NCBI RefSeq assembly: GCF_900107255.1
Contig: NZ_FNPH01000002.1
Coordinates: 496,001 to 560,000 of the forward strand
Direction: 5' to 3'
Origin: Micromonospora pattaloongensis
GTDB lineage: Bacteria > Actinomycetota > Actinomycetes > Mycobacteriales > Micromonosporaceae
Length of the DNA: 64,000 bases
Both the position numbers and the translations under genes were made by a program. Each line of letters opens with the position of its first letter. Position 1 is the stretch's first letter. This document shows positions 1 through 7,767 of the stretch, in pieces. A model generated the notes under the pieces. It searched no databases. It was not told the origin of the DNA and was given only the letters and a program-made list of their open reading frames with translations.

Positions 1-46
1 ATGACTGAACGCGTGACCCATACCGGGCTGATCGAAGGGCCCGCGT

Positions 47-535
47 CTACCGGACGCTCTTCTCGTAACGCCGGCAGGCGACGGTGACGGGGGTGGCACC
101 GGCTTCGGCGGGGTAGTTCAAGGCCGCCACGTCGTGCCAGCCGCTGCGGGCGTAGAACCGGCGGGCCCGGGTGTTGCCGACCGCGACCGCGAGCCAGGCG
201 GTGTCGAATCGTTCGGCGACGGCCCGTTCGGCGGCGGCGAGCAGCGCATCGGCCACCCCGGTCCCGCGGGCCGGTCCGGCGACGTACACCTGCTCCACCT
301 CGTCCTCGCGGACGGTGACGAACCCGACGAGCCGCGCGCCCCGCACGCCGACCGTGGTGGTGGGCAGGCGGGGCGGCACCCGGTCACGGAAGTCGGCGAG
401 CCGCCGGTGCCGGTGCAGTTCGGCGGGGACGTGTCCGATGTGCCCGTCCCGCCAGCCCGCGTGCCACAGCACGGCAATCGCCTCGACGTCGTCGGGTTGT
501 GCGGGGCGCAGTACGAGACCAGCGGCATGTGCCAT
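47..535 (-). CDS. GNAT family N-acetyltransferase
   Basis: This is a 162-residue protein with the GNAT fold. The acetyl-CoA binding motif is seen as VAGPARGTGVADALL near residues 85-100. It is followed by the usual C-terminal block in which NTRARRFYARSGW marks the beta-bulge and alpha4 region. It should transfer an acetyl group to a small molecule or protein amine; the substrate cannot be told. It is divergent from a MarR gene across a 61-bp gap that holds a palindrome, so MarR may control it as well as itself. The ATG at 535 is the only good start. Family assignment is firm, the role open. Confidence 0.85.
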   Translation of the reverse strand: MAHAAGLVLRPAQPDDVEAIAVLWHAGWRDGHIGHVPAELHRHRRLADFRDRVPPRLPTTTVGVRGARLVGFVTVREDEVEQVYVAGPARGTGVADALLAAAERAVAERFDTAWLAVAVGNTRARRFYARSGWHDVAALNYPAEAGATPVTVACRRYEKSVR

Positions 536-561
536 CTCGTGACCCTTCCGTCGATAGAGAC

Positions 562-599
562 TTGCGTTGCTAACTTAGGACTCTAAGATATCGCCTATG
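562..599 (+). promoter_or_regulatory. promoter with palindromic operator for the MarR gene
   Basis: A TTGCGT (562-567) and a TAAGAT (584-589) with a 16-bp spacer lie just ahead of the ATG at 597, so the transcript is probably leaderless. Between and over these elements sits the inverted repeat CTTAG-GACT-CTAAG (574-587). A MarR-type dimer bound there would block the promoter. The sequence elements are seen; binding by the adjacent MarR protein is inferred. Confidence 0.45.
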
Positions 600-1022
600 A
601 ACCATCCGAACAACCTCGGGCTGGAGCTACACACGCTGGTGTCCCGCCTAGAGCGTGCCGGTGACCGCATCCTGCGCGCCGACCACGGCATGTCCTACCG
701 GCGGTTCATGGTCCTGGTCATGGTCGGCGAGCTGGAGGCATGCACGCAGCGGACACTGGCCGACAGCCTGGCGGTGACCGAGCCCTCGATCAGCCGGATG
801 ATCGCCGCCCTCGCCGGCACCGGGCTGCTCACCGTGACACCGGACCCGGCCGGCGGCAACCGGCGCCGGATCGCCCTCACCGACGCCGGCCGAGAGCTGG
901 TCGAGCGGGCGGGCACCGAGCTGATCGGACGGCTCACCGAGCTGGTCGAGTCCAGCGGCGTGCCGTTCGACACCTACCTCGCGCACACCCGACGGCTGAA
1001 CGCCGCCCTGGGCGGCGGCTGA
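597..1022 (+). CDS. MarR family winged-helix regulator
   Basis: The 141-residue protein has MarR-family size and layout. An N-terminal dimerisation helix is followed by a winged helix: the block around TLADSLAVTEPSISRMIAAL (about residues 52-72) is the recognition helix-turn-helix and the basic PAGGNRRRIALTDAG stretch is the wing. It probably represses its own promoter and possibly the divergent GNAT or the downstream hydrolase gene, which begins 54 bp after its stop on the same strand. The ligand is unknown. Confidence 0.85.
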   Translation: MNHPNNLGLELHTLVSRLERAGDRILRADHGMSYRRFMVLVMVGELEACTQRTLADSLAVTEPSISRMIAALAGTGLLTVTPDPAGGNRRRIALTDAGRELVERAGTELIGRLTELVESSGVPFDTYLAHTRRLNAALGGG

Positions 1023-1076
1023 GACACCGGCGCACGCGCCACAACACCCACCCGGATCACCGTGAGGAGTTTCGCC

Positions 1077-1916
1077 ATGCCGGCCACCTCCACCGCGCGG
1101 ACCGTCCGTTCCGCCGACGGCACCACCATCGCCTACCACACCACGGGTACCGGCCCGGATCTGATGATCGTGCCCGGCGCACTCAGCGACGCCGCCGACT
1201 TCGCCGGGCTGGCCGAGGTGCTCGCCGGCACCTTCACCGTGCACACGGTGCAGCGGCGAGGCCGTCGGGGCAGCGGCCCGCTCGGACCCGGATACGGCAT
1301 CGAGGCCGAGTGCGCCGACCTCGCCGCGGTCCGGGCCGCCACCGGTGCCCGGTACGTCTTCGGCCACAGCTTCGGTGGGCTGGTGACGCTCGAAGCGGCC
1401 CGCCGGGACCCGGGCTTCGACAAAGTGGCCGTCTACGAGCCCGGAGTCAGCGTCGACGGCCTGATTCCCACCGACTGGATCCCACCGGCCCGCCGGTTTT
1501 TGGCCCGAGGCCGCCCGATCGACGCGTTCGCCACGTTCTCCATCGCCACCGGCCCGAGCGCGGCGCGCCGCAATCCCCGCTGGCTGATGGCCGCCATCCT
1601 GCGGCTGGCCTTCCGCGGCGAGAAACGGGCGAAGGTCGTCGAGTTGCTCGAACCGGCCCTGCACGAGCACGCGGAGGTCGGCCGGCTCGACAACAGCTAC
1701 CCCAACTACCGCGAGGTCTCCGCCGACGTGCTGCTGATGACCGGCGGCCGGAGCGACCTGGCGCACGTCGGCCCCTCCACCGCCCGGCTCGCCGAGGTGC
1801 TCCCCTCCTCGCGGGTACTCACCTTCCCGAAACTGAACCACTTCGGACCGCACCACCGAGGCGAGACCGAGGTCGCCGCAGCACTGACCACGTTCCTGCT
1901 CGACATCAACAATTAA
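1077..1916 (+). CDS. alpha/beta hydrolase
   Basis: This is an alpha/beta-hydrolase of 279 residues. The nucleophile elbow is GHSFGG, an HxT-like stretch lies near the N-terminus, and the C-terminal KLNHFGPH carries the likely catalytic histidine. An upstream GTG at 1062 is in frame, but it lies within the GAGGAG Shine-Dalgarno sequence that precedes the ATG at 1077, so the ATG was chosen. It follows the MarR gene in the same direction and is probably co-transcribed. A small-molecule esterase or lyase role is possible; the substrate is not predictable. Confidence 0.83.
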   Translation: MPATSTARTVRSADGTTIAYHTTGTGPDLMIVPGALSDAADFAGLAEVLAGTFTVHTVQRRGRRGSGPLGPGYGIEAECADLAAVRAATGARYVFGHSFGGLVTLEAARRDPGFDKVAVYEPGVSVDGLIPTDWIPPARRFLARGRPIDAFATFSIATGPSAARRNPRWLMAAILRLAFRGEKRAKVVELLEPALHEHAEVGRLDNSYPNYREVSADVLLMTGGRSDLAHVGPSTARLAEVLPSSRVLTFPKLNHFGPHHRGETEVAAALTTFLLDINN

Positions 1917-1988
1917 CCATCACCACGGTCGTGCCAGACCGATCTTGAACGTCGGCTCCAGGACCTCGAACTTTCGCGATCGGATGCA

Positions 1989-2641
1989 CTACTTTCGGCA
2001 TGACCGCGGTCCGCTGGCGCGCTCATCGATGGCCCGGTCGATGGCTCGGGCTACCGCGGGTGGCAGCGAGACGAGCACGAGCTTGCCGCCCTTGCCGCGC
2101 ACGCGCAGGACCCGGTGGCCGCGTTCCTCACCCTGGTCGGCGATGTCTGGCCCGCGGGCTTCGAAGATCCGCAAGCCGAGCAGGCCCAAGAGCGCGACCA
2201 AAGTGAAGTCGTTCGGGTCGGCCGACAGCCGGGCGGTGGTGATCAGGGCTTCGAACTGCAGGTGGCCCAAACCGGGGGTCGGGCGACTCGGGTGGCCCCG
2301 CGGGCCGGCGGACGTAGTCGGCAGGCGAGTGCCCCAGGATGGCGTCGATGACGCAGACCCGATAGAACCCCGACCACCACCGACAGGCGCCGCGAGACCG
2401 TCGAGGGCTGGTACCGGCGGACGTCTTGCAGCCAGCGCACGTACCGCTCGACGTCCACTCGCGCTGCGGCGAGCGGATCAAGGCCTTGGTCGGTGCACCA
2501 ACGGAGGAAGACTCGCAGGTCGGACTCGGTAGGGACGCGAGTTTGCCCACGGTAGCGGCCCAGGAAGGCCGACACCGCGGCACGCAAAACGAGCTGATTG
2601 GCCGGTACGACACTGGGAGCGGGAGCAGGAAGGGCAGCCAT
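1989..2641 (-). pseudogene. tyrosine recombinase/integrase, frameshifted and 3' truncated
   Basis: Reading from 2641 leftward, a phage-integrase SAM-like N-terminal domain begins normally (FLRWCTDQGLDPLAAARVDV). The reading then moves to a second frame carrying VCVIDAILGHSPADYV, and then to a third frame carrying LGLLGLRIFEA (catalytic-domain start with the first Arg) and RVRGKGGKLVLV. It ends in a stop at 1989, before the HxxR and Tyr motifs. So there are at least two frameshifts plus loss of the C-terminal half. It is the only mobile-element gene in the window and marks this end as accessory. Catalysis is impossible as it stands. Confidence 0.75.
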
Positions 2642-2696
2642 GCATCACCGTGCGTCACCAACGGCGATGAACGCCAGCCCCACCCGAAGCGGCAGA

Positions 2697-3035
2697 TCAG
2701 TGCACCCGATCCCAGGTGACGTCGATGCGACTACGCTCCGGCAGAGGTGTCCGAGCCATACGCGGCGTCATACATCGTTCCCGCGTTTCACCACCGTCTC
2801 GGCCACGGATCGCGCCCTTGCGGGAACGCCGACGTTGGTCCTGCATCTCGGCCATAGCCCGCCGCGCGTTCCGCATGACGGGGTCACGCGTCAACGATGC
2901 GCGGGCCGCCCGGCGGTGCCACAGAACAACGACGGCTGACGTAACGACAAGCAGCAGCGCTACGCCGCCCAGGACGATCCAGGGCCAGGGCGTCAAGGTC
3001 CTCCAATCGGCCGCTGCGCGGGGTTGCCTCAGCAT
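2697..3035 (-). CDS. small single-pass membrane protein, unknown function
   Basis: The 112-residue frame has one clear hydrophobic helix (WPWIVLGGVALLLVVTSAVV, about residues 17-38). It is followed by a strongly basic, Arg-rich cytoplasmic tail with a coiled-coil-like RRAMAEMQDQRRR stretch. There is no recognised domain. The ATG at 3035 has only a weak purine run upstream. It sits between the broken integrase and the first copy of a 46-bp repeat, so it may be part of a decayed mobile region. Coding status is plausible because of the well-formed membrane segment, but not certain. Confidence 0.45.
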   Translation of the reverse strand: MLRQPRAAADWRTLTPWPWIVLGGVALLLVVTSAVVVLWHRRAARASLTRDPVMRNARRAMAEMQDQRRRSRKGAIRGRDGGETRERCMTPRMARTPLPERSRIDVTWDRVH

Positions 3036-3126
3036 GACCCATCAGCTCAACACATCTGCCGCCGCAGGTGAACTTAGGGTCGTTCACAAGGGCCGCATCG
3101 CGCGGCGATCGGAAACACACACATCG

Positions 3127-3172
3127 CACATGCGGATGGCGGCGAGACCCAGATCGCCGTGACGGTCGGTAG
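3127..3172. repeat. 46-bp direct repeat, copy 1
   Basis: This block matches 6527-6572 with two differences in 46 positions, and 32 bp from 3141 are identical. Weaker similarity continues for about 20 bp to the right. On the minus strand both copies can be read as the same peptide-like string TDRHGDLGLA(A/G)IRM, which suggests remnants of a duplicated gene end rather than a random match. The spacing between copies is exactly 3400 bp. Confidence 0.75.
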
Positions 3173-3255
3173 TGGTCGGGTTCGCGGCAATGGCGGATGT
3201 TCGAGGTGGAGACCTGGCAAACCGCTTGGCGGTCGCAGCCGTATTGGGTGGTTGC

Positions 3256-3834
3256 TCAGTCGATTTCGCTGGCCAGTCGGTCGACAGCCGCCACGATCAA
3301 TGCGTCGGTCTCCTCGCCGCTGAACACGCCAGGCAGCGTCAGGCGGTCGAGGATGAGCCAGTTCAGGGCCAGGTAGAGCAGGTTGACCGTCGTCGCGTCG
3401 CCGGGGTTTCCGGACGCGCGGTGGAAGTCGACGTTGTCGGCCAGGTCGGACCGGACCATTGTGGTGAGCACTTGTCGCAGGGCGGGTCGGCGGGTCGCCT
3501 CCAACCGCAGCTCGATCAGCGCGAGGTACCCGCTGGGGAAGTCCGCCATCCGCTGCACCAGTTCGCGCATGAGGTCGGCCAGCTTGCCCCGGTCCGGCGA
3601 GCCACGCCGCGCTTGGGCGAATTGCTCGTCGGTGGGACGCAGCCGCTCATAGATGCGGGCGCCGATCTGGTTGATGAGCTCATCACGGTTGGCGAAGTAG
3701 TTCGAGGCGGTGCCAGCGGGCACGTTCGCCTCCGTGTCGACCGCGCGGAACGTCAGGCCTCGCGAGCCCTCCCGAGCGAGGACCTCGATGGCTGCGTCCA
3801 GCAGGGCCGCGCGCCGGGCCGGGTTCTGTCGCAC
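3256..3834 (-). CDS. TetR family regulator
   Basis: This is a 192-residue TetR regulator. The N-terminal helix-turn-helix is seen from AALLDAAIEVLAREGSRG to GTASNYFANRDEL (about residues 8-53), and an alpha-helical ligand-binding region follows. The GTG at 3834 is preceded by GAGAGG at a suitable distance. The gene is divergent from a RibD-like reductase gene, and the 88-bp space holds a perfect 14-bp palindrome and a second inverted repeat, so it most likely represses both genes. The inducer is unknown. Confidence 0.88.
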   Translation of the reverse strand: MRQNPARRAALLDAAIEVLAREGSRGLTFRAVDTEANVPAGTASNYFANRDELINQIGARIYERLRPTDEQFAQARRGSPDRGKLADLMRELVQRMADFPSGYLALIELRLEATRRPALRQVLTTMVRSDLADNVDFHRASGNPGDATTVNLLYLALNWLILDRLTLPGVFSGEETDALIVAAVDRLASEID

Positions 3835-3854
3835 AAGAAACCTCTCTTGTTAAG

Positions 3855-3899
3855 ACTACAGCTGTAGTACTAAGCTCATACCACTCTAGGTATAGTACT
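3855..3899. promoter_or_regulatory. TetR operator candidates
   Basis: ACTACAGCTGTAGT (3855-3868) is a perfect 14-bp palindrome. Overlapping its right edge, AGTACTA (3866-3872) is repeated inverted as TAGTACT (3893-3899). The right arm covers TATAGT (3891-3896), a plausible -10 for the rightward gene. This arrangement fits repression of both divergent genes by the adjacent TetR protein; binding itself is inferred. Confidence 0.5.
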
Positions 3900-3922
3900 T
3901 CACGAGCCAAAGGACTGCACGC

Positions 3923-4492
3923 ATGCGAAAGCTGGTCTATTACGTCGGCACCAGTCTTGACGGGATCATCGCCGGACCTAGCGGGGAGACCGACTTCTAC
4001 CCGGTCACGGACGAGTTCCTGGCGTTTCTGACCGCGGAATACCCGGAAACCCTGCCCACCCACGTCCGTACCCAGCTCGGGATCGATGCGCCGAACCGGC
4101 GCTTCGACACCGTGGTCATGGGCCGCGGAACCTACCAGCCGGCGCTCGACATCGACATCACCAGCCCGTACCGGCACCTACGCCAGTACGTAGTGTCACG
4201 CACCATCCCTCAGATCGACGACCCGCAGGTGGAGCTGGTCACCAACGATCCCGTCGACCTCGTCCACCGCCTCAAGAAGGAAGACGGGCTCGACATCTGG
4301 CTGTGCGGCGGCGGCAAGCTCGCCGGGACCCTCCTGCCCGAGATCGACGAACTCGTCGTCAAGCTGTATCCGATCGTGACGGGCGTTGGCGTCCGTATCG
4401 TTGATGGGGCCTTCAACCCGAACCGGTTCACGCTGACCGATCGCCGGTTCTTCGATGACGGCCCCGTCGTCCTCACGTATGCCAGGACCTGA
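3923..4492 (+). CDS. dihydrofolate reductase family protein (RibD C-terminal domain)
   Basis: The 189-residue protein begins RKLVYYVGTSLDGIIAG, the first strand and substrate loop of the RibD-C/DHFR-like fold. It continues with VVMGRGTY and the nucleotide-binding IWLCGGGKLAGTLL. Such stand-alone proteins use NADPH and often sit beside TetR regulators as members of drug- or stress-response pairs; few have a known substrate. Expression is probably governed by the divergent TetR gene through the palindromes in between. The start follows AAAGGA at a fair distance. Confidence 0.85.
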   Translation: MRKLVYYVGTSLDGIIAGPSGETDFYPVTDEFLAFLTAEYPETLPTHVRTQLGIDAPNRRFDTVVMGRGTYQPALDIDITSPYRHLRQYVVSRTIPQIDDPQVELVTNDPVDLVHRLKKEDGLDIWLCGGGKLAGTLLPEIDELVVKLYPIVTGVGVRIVDGAFNPNRFTLTDRRFFDDGPVVLTYART

Positions 4493-4607
4493 CCAAGAGC
4501 CTACCGCCGCTGACGGAGTCGCTGCTTACGCTCCTAAGCGATTAGCCGGCCACTCGATACCTGTCGTGGGGGTTCCTGGGTCGTTTCGGGCGGGGCCCGG
4601 CTGCTGC

Positions 4608-5570
4608 TTATCCGCGGGCGTCAGCGTCGGTGAGCAGTCGGGCGGCTAGGGCGCGTATCTCGTCCTTGAGTTTGTCCGGTCGCTCGATCGTGAATGGCCA
4701 GCCAAGCCCGGCGAGCATCTGTGCCGCACCGTCGAGCCGTTCGGCTCGGGTTGTGAGGCGCACTCCATCGGGCACCTCAGTAAGCGTGCCGACCGACGGC
4801 GGGATCCGTCGCTGCGCCTGCGCCAGGCTGGTGTGTAGCACCACGGAAATGTCGTGCGCGTACGGCACGGCTGCCAGACCGGCAAGTACCTGCGTGGTCG
4901 GGTCGAAGCCGGCCGGGATGTCGAACCTGCCCTCGGCGGGGCGGACCGTCCCGATCCGGTCGAGCCGGAACGTCCGCACGGCCCGGCGGTCGTGATCGTG
5001 ACCGGTGACGTACCACCGGCCAGCGTGGAAGACCAGGCCGTACGGGTCCAGCCGCCGCTCGCCCGACCGGCCGCGCCAGGTGGTGTAGGCGATGCTCACC
5101 GGTTGCTGATGTCGGGCCGCCTCGGCGAGCACCAGCAGCACCTCGATGCCGGGCGAGGCGGGCTGACGGACCGGCGCGGTGAAGTCCACGGTGGCCAGCA
5201 GCGAATCGATCCGCCGGGCGAGGACGGCGGGCAGTACCCGGCGGATCTTCGCGGTCGCGCTCTCGGCTGCCGCGCCTTCGGCGGTGGCCAGCCCCGCCCG
5301 GGTAGCGGCGACAAGCCCGAGCATGACAGCGACCGCCTCCTCGTCGGTGAGCATGAGTGGCGGCAACTTGTATCCGGGCGCGAGCCGGTACCCGCCGTAG
5401 CGACCGCGCCGGGCCTCGACCGGGATGCCGAGATCGGCGAGGTGCGCAGCGTAGCGGCGGACCGTGCGCTCGTCAACGCCCAGCCGACCCGCCAGGTCGG
5501 CGAGAGTGAAGCCGCCACCGACTTGGAGGATCTCCAGCAACGCCAGCACACGCGCGGTGGGCCGGGCCAA
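4608..5570 (-). CDS. WYL-domain transcriptional regulator (YafY/DeoR type)
   Basis: The 320-residue protein has an N-terminal HTH_11 winged helix (ARVLALLEILQVGGGFTLAD and DERTVRRYAAHL, residues 6-45). A central WYL domain follows, with RLDPYGLVFHAGRWYVTG and the basic FRLDRI strand (around 175-215), and then a WCX-like C-terminus. WYL domains sense small ligands or nucleic acid. The gene is divergent from an alpha/beta-hydrolase gene with only 57 bp between the starts, so local control of that hydrolase is the simplest guess. Confidence 0.87.
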   Translation of the reverse strand: MARPTARVLALLEILQVGGGFTLADLAGRLGVDERTVRRYAAHLADLGIPVEARRGRYGGYRLAPGYKLPPLMLTDEEAVAVMLGLVAATRAGLATAEGAAAESATAKIRRVLPAVLARRIDSLLATVDFTAPVRQPASPGIEVLLVLAEAARHQQPVSIAYTTWRGRSGERRLDPYGLVFHAGRWYVTGHDHDRRAVRTFRLDRIGTVRPAEGRFDIPAGFDPTTQVLAGLAAVPYAHDISVVLHTSLAQAQRRIPPSVGTLTEVPDGVRLTTRAERLDGAAQMLAGLGWPFTIERPDKLKDEIRALAARLLTDADARG

Positions 5571-5627
5571 TGATCTGACTCCTAATCTGGGCGGAATCTG
5601 TCCAGTATTGATCGTAGCGTGTGGTGC

Positions 5628-6371
5628 ATGACGACATTTGTACTAGTTCCCGGCTTCTGGCTCGGCGCGTGGGCCTGGCGCCCGGTCACCGCCGCTCTGC
5701 GTGGGCTCGGCCACGAGGTGTACCCGCTGAGTCTGACCGGCCTGAGCGAGCGCGCCCACCTGGCCCGCCCGGACACCGACCTCGATGTCCACGTCACGGA
5801 CGTGGTCAACCTGCTGCGCTACGAGGACCTACACGACGTGGTCCTTGTCGGGCACAGCTACGCCGGCGCGGTCGTGACGACCGCCGCCGCCGACCGCATG
5901 ACCGATTGCATCGCCCAGCTGGTTTTCGTCGACACCGGCCCACTACCCGACGGGGTGGCAAACGAGGACTTCAGCCCACCGCAGGTACGTGAACGCAACG
6001 CGGCGGTGGTCGCCGAACACGGCGATGGCTGGCGGCTGCCGCCCCCGCCGTGGGCCGAACTAGCGGCGGGAGCATCCGATGTGGATGAATCGGTCGTCGC
6101 GCTGCTCGGTGAGCGGTCGGTGGCCCAACCGTGGGCAACCGCCACCACGCCGGTACGGCTCACCGGGGCGTGGGAGAAGCTGCCCCGCCTCGGCGTGCTG
6201 TCGAGCTTCACCGTCGAGCAGGTACGCGAGATGGCCGCCACCATGCCGCTGTGTCAGCACATGGCCGGCAACTCGTGGCGGTACGAGGAACTGCCGACGT
6301 GGCACTGGCCGATGCTCAGCCGACCGGCCGAACTGGCCCAGATCCTGCACCAAGCCAGGCCGACGGCATAG
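5628..6371 (+). CDS. alpha/beta hydrolase (esterase-like)
   Basis: This is a 247-residue hydrolase starting TTFVLVPGFWLGAWAW, where the GFWLGAW strand-loop gives the oxyanion region. The nucleophile elbow is VGHSYAG. The C-terminal TWHWPMLSRP carries the catalytic histidine. It resembles the hydroxynitrile lyase/methylesterase branch of the fold, which includes many small esterases. A GTG at 5619 lies in frame, but the ATG at 5628 matches the family N-terminus better. It is probably controlled by the divergent WYL regulator. Confidence 0.82.
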   Translation: MTTFVLVPGFWLGAWAWRPVTAALRGLGHEVYPLSLTGLSERAHLARPDTDLDVHVTDVVNLLRYEDLHDVVLVGHSYAGAVVTTAAADRMTDCIAQLVFVDTGPLPDGVANEDFSPPQVRERNAAVVAEHGDGWRLPPPPWAELAAGASDVDESVVALLGERSVAQPWATATTPVRLTGAWEKLPRLGVLSSFTVEQVREMAATMPLCQHMAGNSWRYEELPTWHWPMLSRPAELAQILHQARPTA

Positions 6372-6755
6372 CCTGCGGCGCCCGGGTGACCTCGCGCACG
6401 GAGGTCACCCGGGGCACCGGGGCACCGTCGGGGATGGGCATCGAAACCACACAGCACCGCGCAGCCTCGTCACCTGCACAAACCCCGGCAGTCACGGTCT
6501 CGCGACGTCAATGTCCGCTCATCGGCCACATCCGGATGCCGGCGAGACCCAGATCGCCGTGACGGTCGGTAGCGGCCCTGTTCGCAGCATGTCCGCGCAG
6601 TCGATCTATTGAGGTCGTTGAACCGTTGCGTTAGGTGAGTGGTCTCCCTCTGCGCCACCACCGAGATCGGCTTGGCGTAACGAAGCGATCGGTTTCGAAC
6701 GAGATCGACCCTCGAACGGTGGGCTGCCCCGCCATTGCGGAACAGGTACCCGGAT
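6372..6755. other. non-coding stretch with repeat copy 2
   Basis: No supported gene was found in these 384 bases, which lie between two genes that converge. The only notable content is the second copy of the 46-bp repeat and the surrounding peptide-like remnant on the minus strand. No strong terminator hairpin was recognised. Confidence 0.5.
6527..6572. repeat. 46-bp direct repeat, copy 2
   Basis: This is the partner of 3127-3172, in the same orientation and 3400 bp away. On the minus strand it reads TDRHGDLGLAGIRM followed shortly by a stop, as the end of a lost coding sequence would. The interval between the copies carries the TetR/RibD and WYL/hydrolase pairs. Confidence 0.75.
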
Positions 6756-7172
6756 TCAGCCGAGGAGGAGCTGTACGCCGAGCGTCAGAGTGCCGGCGGC
6801 CAGGGCGGCCGCCCCGACCCACAGGATGACGATGGCACGGTTGGGTCGGGTGCGGGCGCGGCCAGCCGAGGAGGCGAAGAAGCCTCCCGGAATGAGGATC
6901 GCCGCGAGCGGCACGCACAGTCGCGCGGCCCAGCCGGCAGGACCGTTCAGGTCGGTGGCGTCGGCCAGGATGAGGCACACCAGGCTCAGAGTGACCAGCA
7001 CCCCGGCGTGCGCGTGGCCGGCGCGGGCGAAGGTCTTCTGGAAGTCGGTCAGGTCCACGGCGCCGCGAACGATGCGGGTCATGAAGTACCCACCGAATTC
7101 GATGGTGACGATCGTGAGGAGGACGATTCCGGCGATGACCCGGCTTGCGTCGCTGAGGTGCAGGTGAGTCAT
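6756..7172 (-). CDS. four-helix integral membrane protein, unknown
   Basis: The 138-residue protein has about four membrane segments: residues 11-32, 55-72 after the loop FARAGHAHAGVLVTL, 84-104, and 116-137. The His-rich HAHAG at the start of the second helix might bind a metal or haem, but that is a guess. It lies 72 bp downstream of the DoxX gene on the same strand, so the two form a likely operon of small membrane proteins under the TetR gene at 7768. No family was recognised with confidence. Confidence 0.7.
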   Translation of the reverse strand: MTHLHLSDASRVIAGIVLLTIVTIEFGGYFMTRIVRGAVDLTDFQKTFARAGHAHAGVLVTLSLVCLILADATDLNGPAGWAARLCVPLAAILIPGGFFASSAGRARTRPNRAIVILWVGAAALAAGTLTLGVQLLLG

Positions 7173-7244
7173 CTGTACTCCCCGTGGCTGGGCTGTGGTG
7201 ATCTGGGCGGGAAGGCGGCTCGGTCGACTGGCGGGGGCATCTCG

Positions 7245-7688
7245 CTACCCCACGGCCACGGCTGCGGCGGTGGCGACGAACAGCACCTGTAGCGCGGTGC
7301 GTGGTAGCAGCGGCGTGACGGGGTGTCCGCCGAGGGCGAGGTGACGGCGGGCGGCGGAGACATTGGCGGGAAACATCGCCACCATGAGCAGGCCCAGGCC
7401 CGCCGCACACCACCGTGCAGCCGCTGGCAGCAGGAGGCCGGCCGCCCCGGCCAGTTCGAGGACTCCGGTGACCGTCACCAGCAGGTCCGGGCGGGGCAGC
7501 CTGGGGGGCACCATGGCGATCAGCTCGCGGCGCCGGGCCCGGCTGAAGTGCGCTACACCGGTGACCACGAACATCAGCGCAAGACCCAGGCGCAGGGCCG
7601 GGTACCAGCCATCGAGGGTGTGCACGCCGCAGAGTCCGGCCAGGCGCGCGAGGGCAACGCCGCCGAGTAGAGCGATGAGCGGAGCCAT
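7245..7688 (-). CDS. DoxX-like membrane protein
   Basis: The 147-residue protein has four hydrophobic segments and the DoxX-type pattern (LRLGLALMFVVTGVAHF, then GVLELAGAAGLLLP). DoxX-like proteins are found in membrane redox or stress complexes; the exact role here is unknown. A strong AGGAGGG stands 7-8 nt before the ATG at 7688. The promoter upstream overlaps two identical-arm palindromes that are probably the binding sites of the divergent TetR protein. Confidence 0.78.
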   Translation of the reverse strand: MAPLIALLGGVALARLAGLCGVHTLDGWYPALRLGLALMFVVTGVAHFSRARRRELIAMVPPRLPRPDLLVTVTGVLELAGAAGLLLPAAARWCAAGLGLLMVAMFPANVSAARRHLALGGHPVTPLLPRTALQVLFVATAAAVAVG

Positions 7689-7706
7689 AATGCGTCCCTC
7701 CTGAAA

Positions 7707-7754
7707 CTTGTCATTGACAAGATGCCAGCTTCACTAAGTCTTGTCAATGACAAG
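7707..7754. promoter_or_regulatory. twin 15-bp palindromic operators
   Basis: CTTGTCATTGACAAG (7707-7721) and CTTGTCAATGACAAG (7740-7754) are perfect palindromes around one central base. Their centres are 33 bp apart, about three helical turns. On the minus strand the far site contains TTGACA and is followed 17 bp later by CATCTT, a possible promoter for the DoxX gene. The TetR start at 7768 has no Shine-Dalgarno sequence, suggesting a leaderless message from the other side. Cooperative TetR binding is inferred. Confidence 0.65.
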
Positions 7755-7767
7755 TTAGGGTGTTGAC

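Noticed and set aside
1-46. An ATG-started frame at the window edge
   Set aside because: It runs only 28 codons into the end of the GNAT gene and shows no protein-like features.
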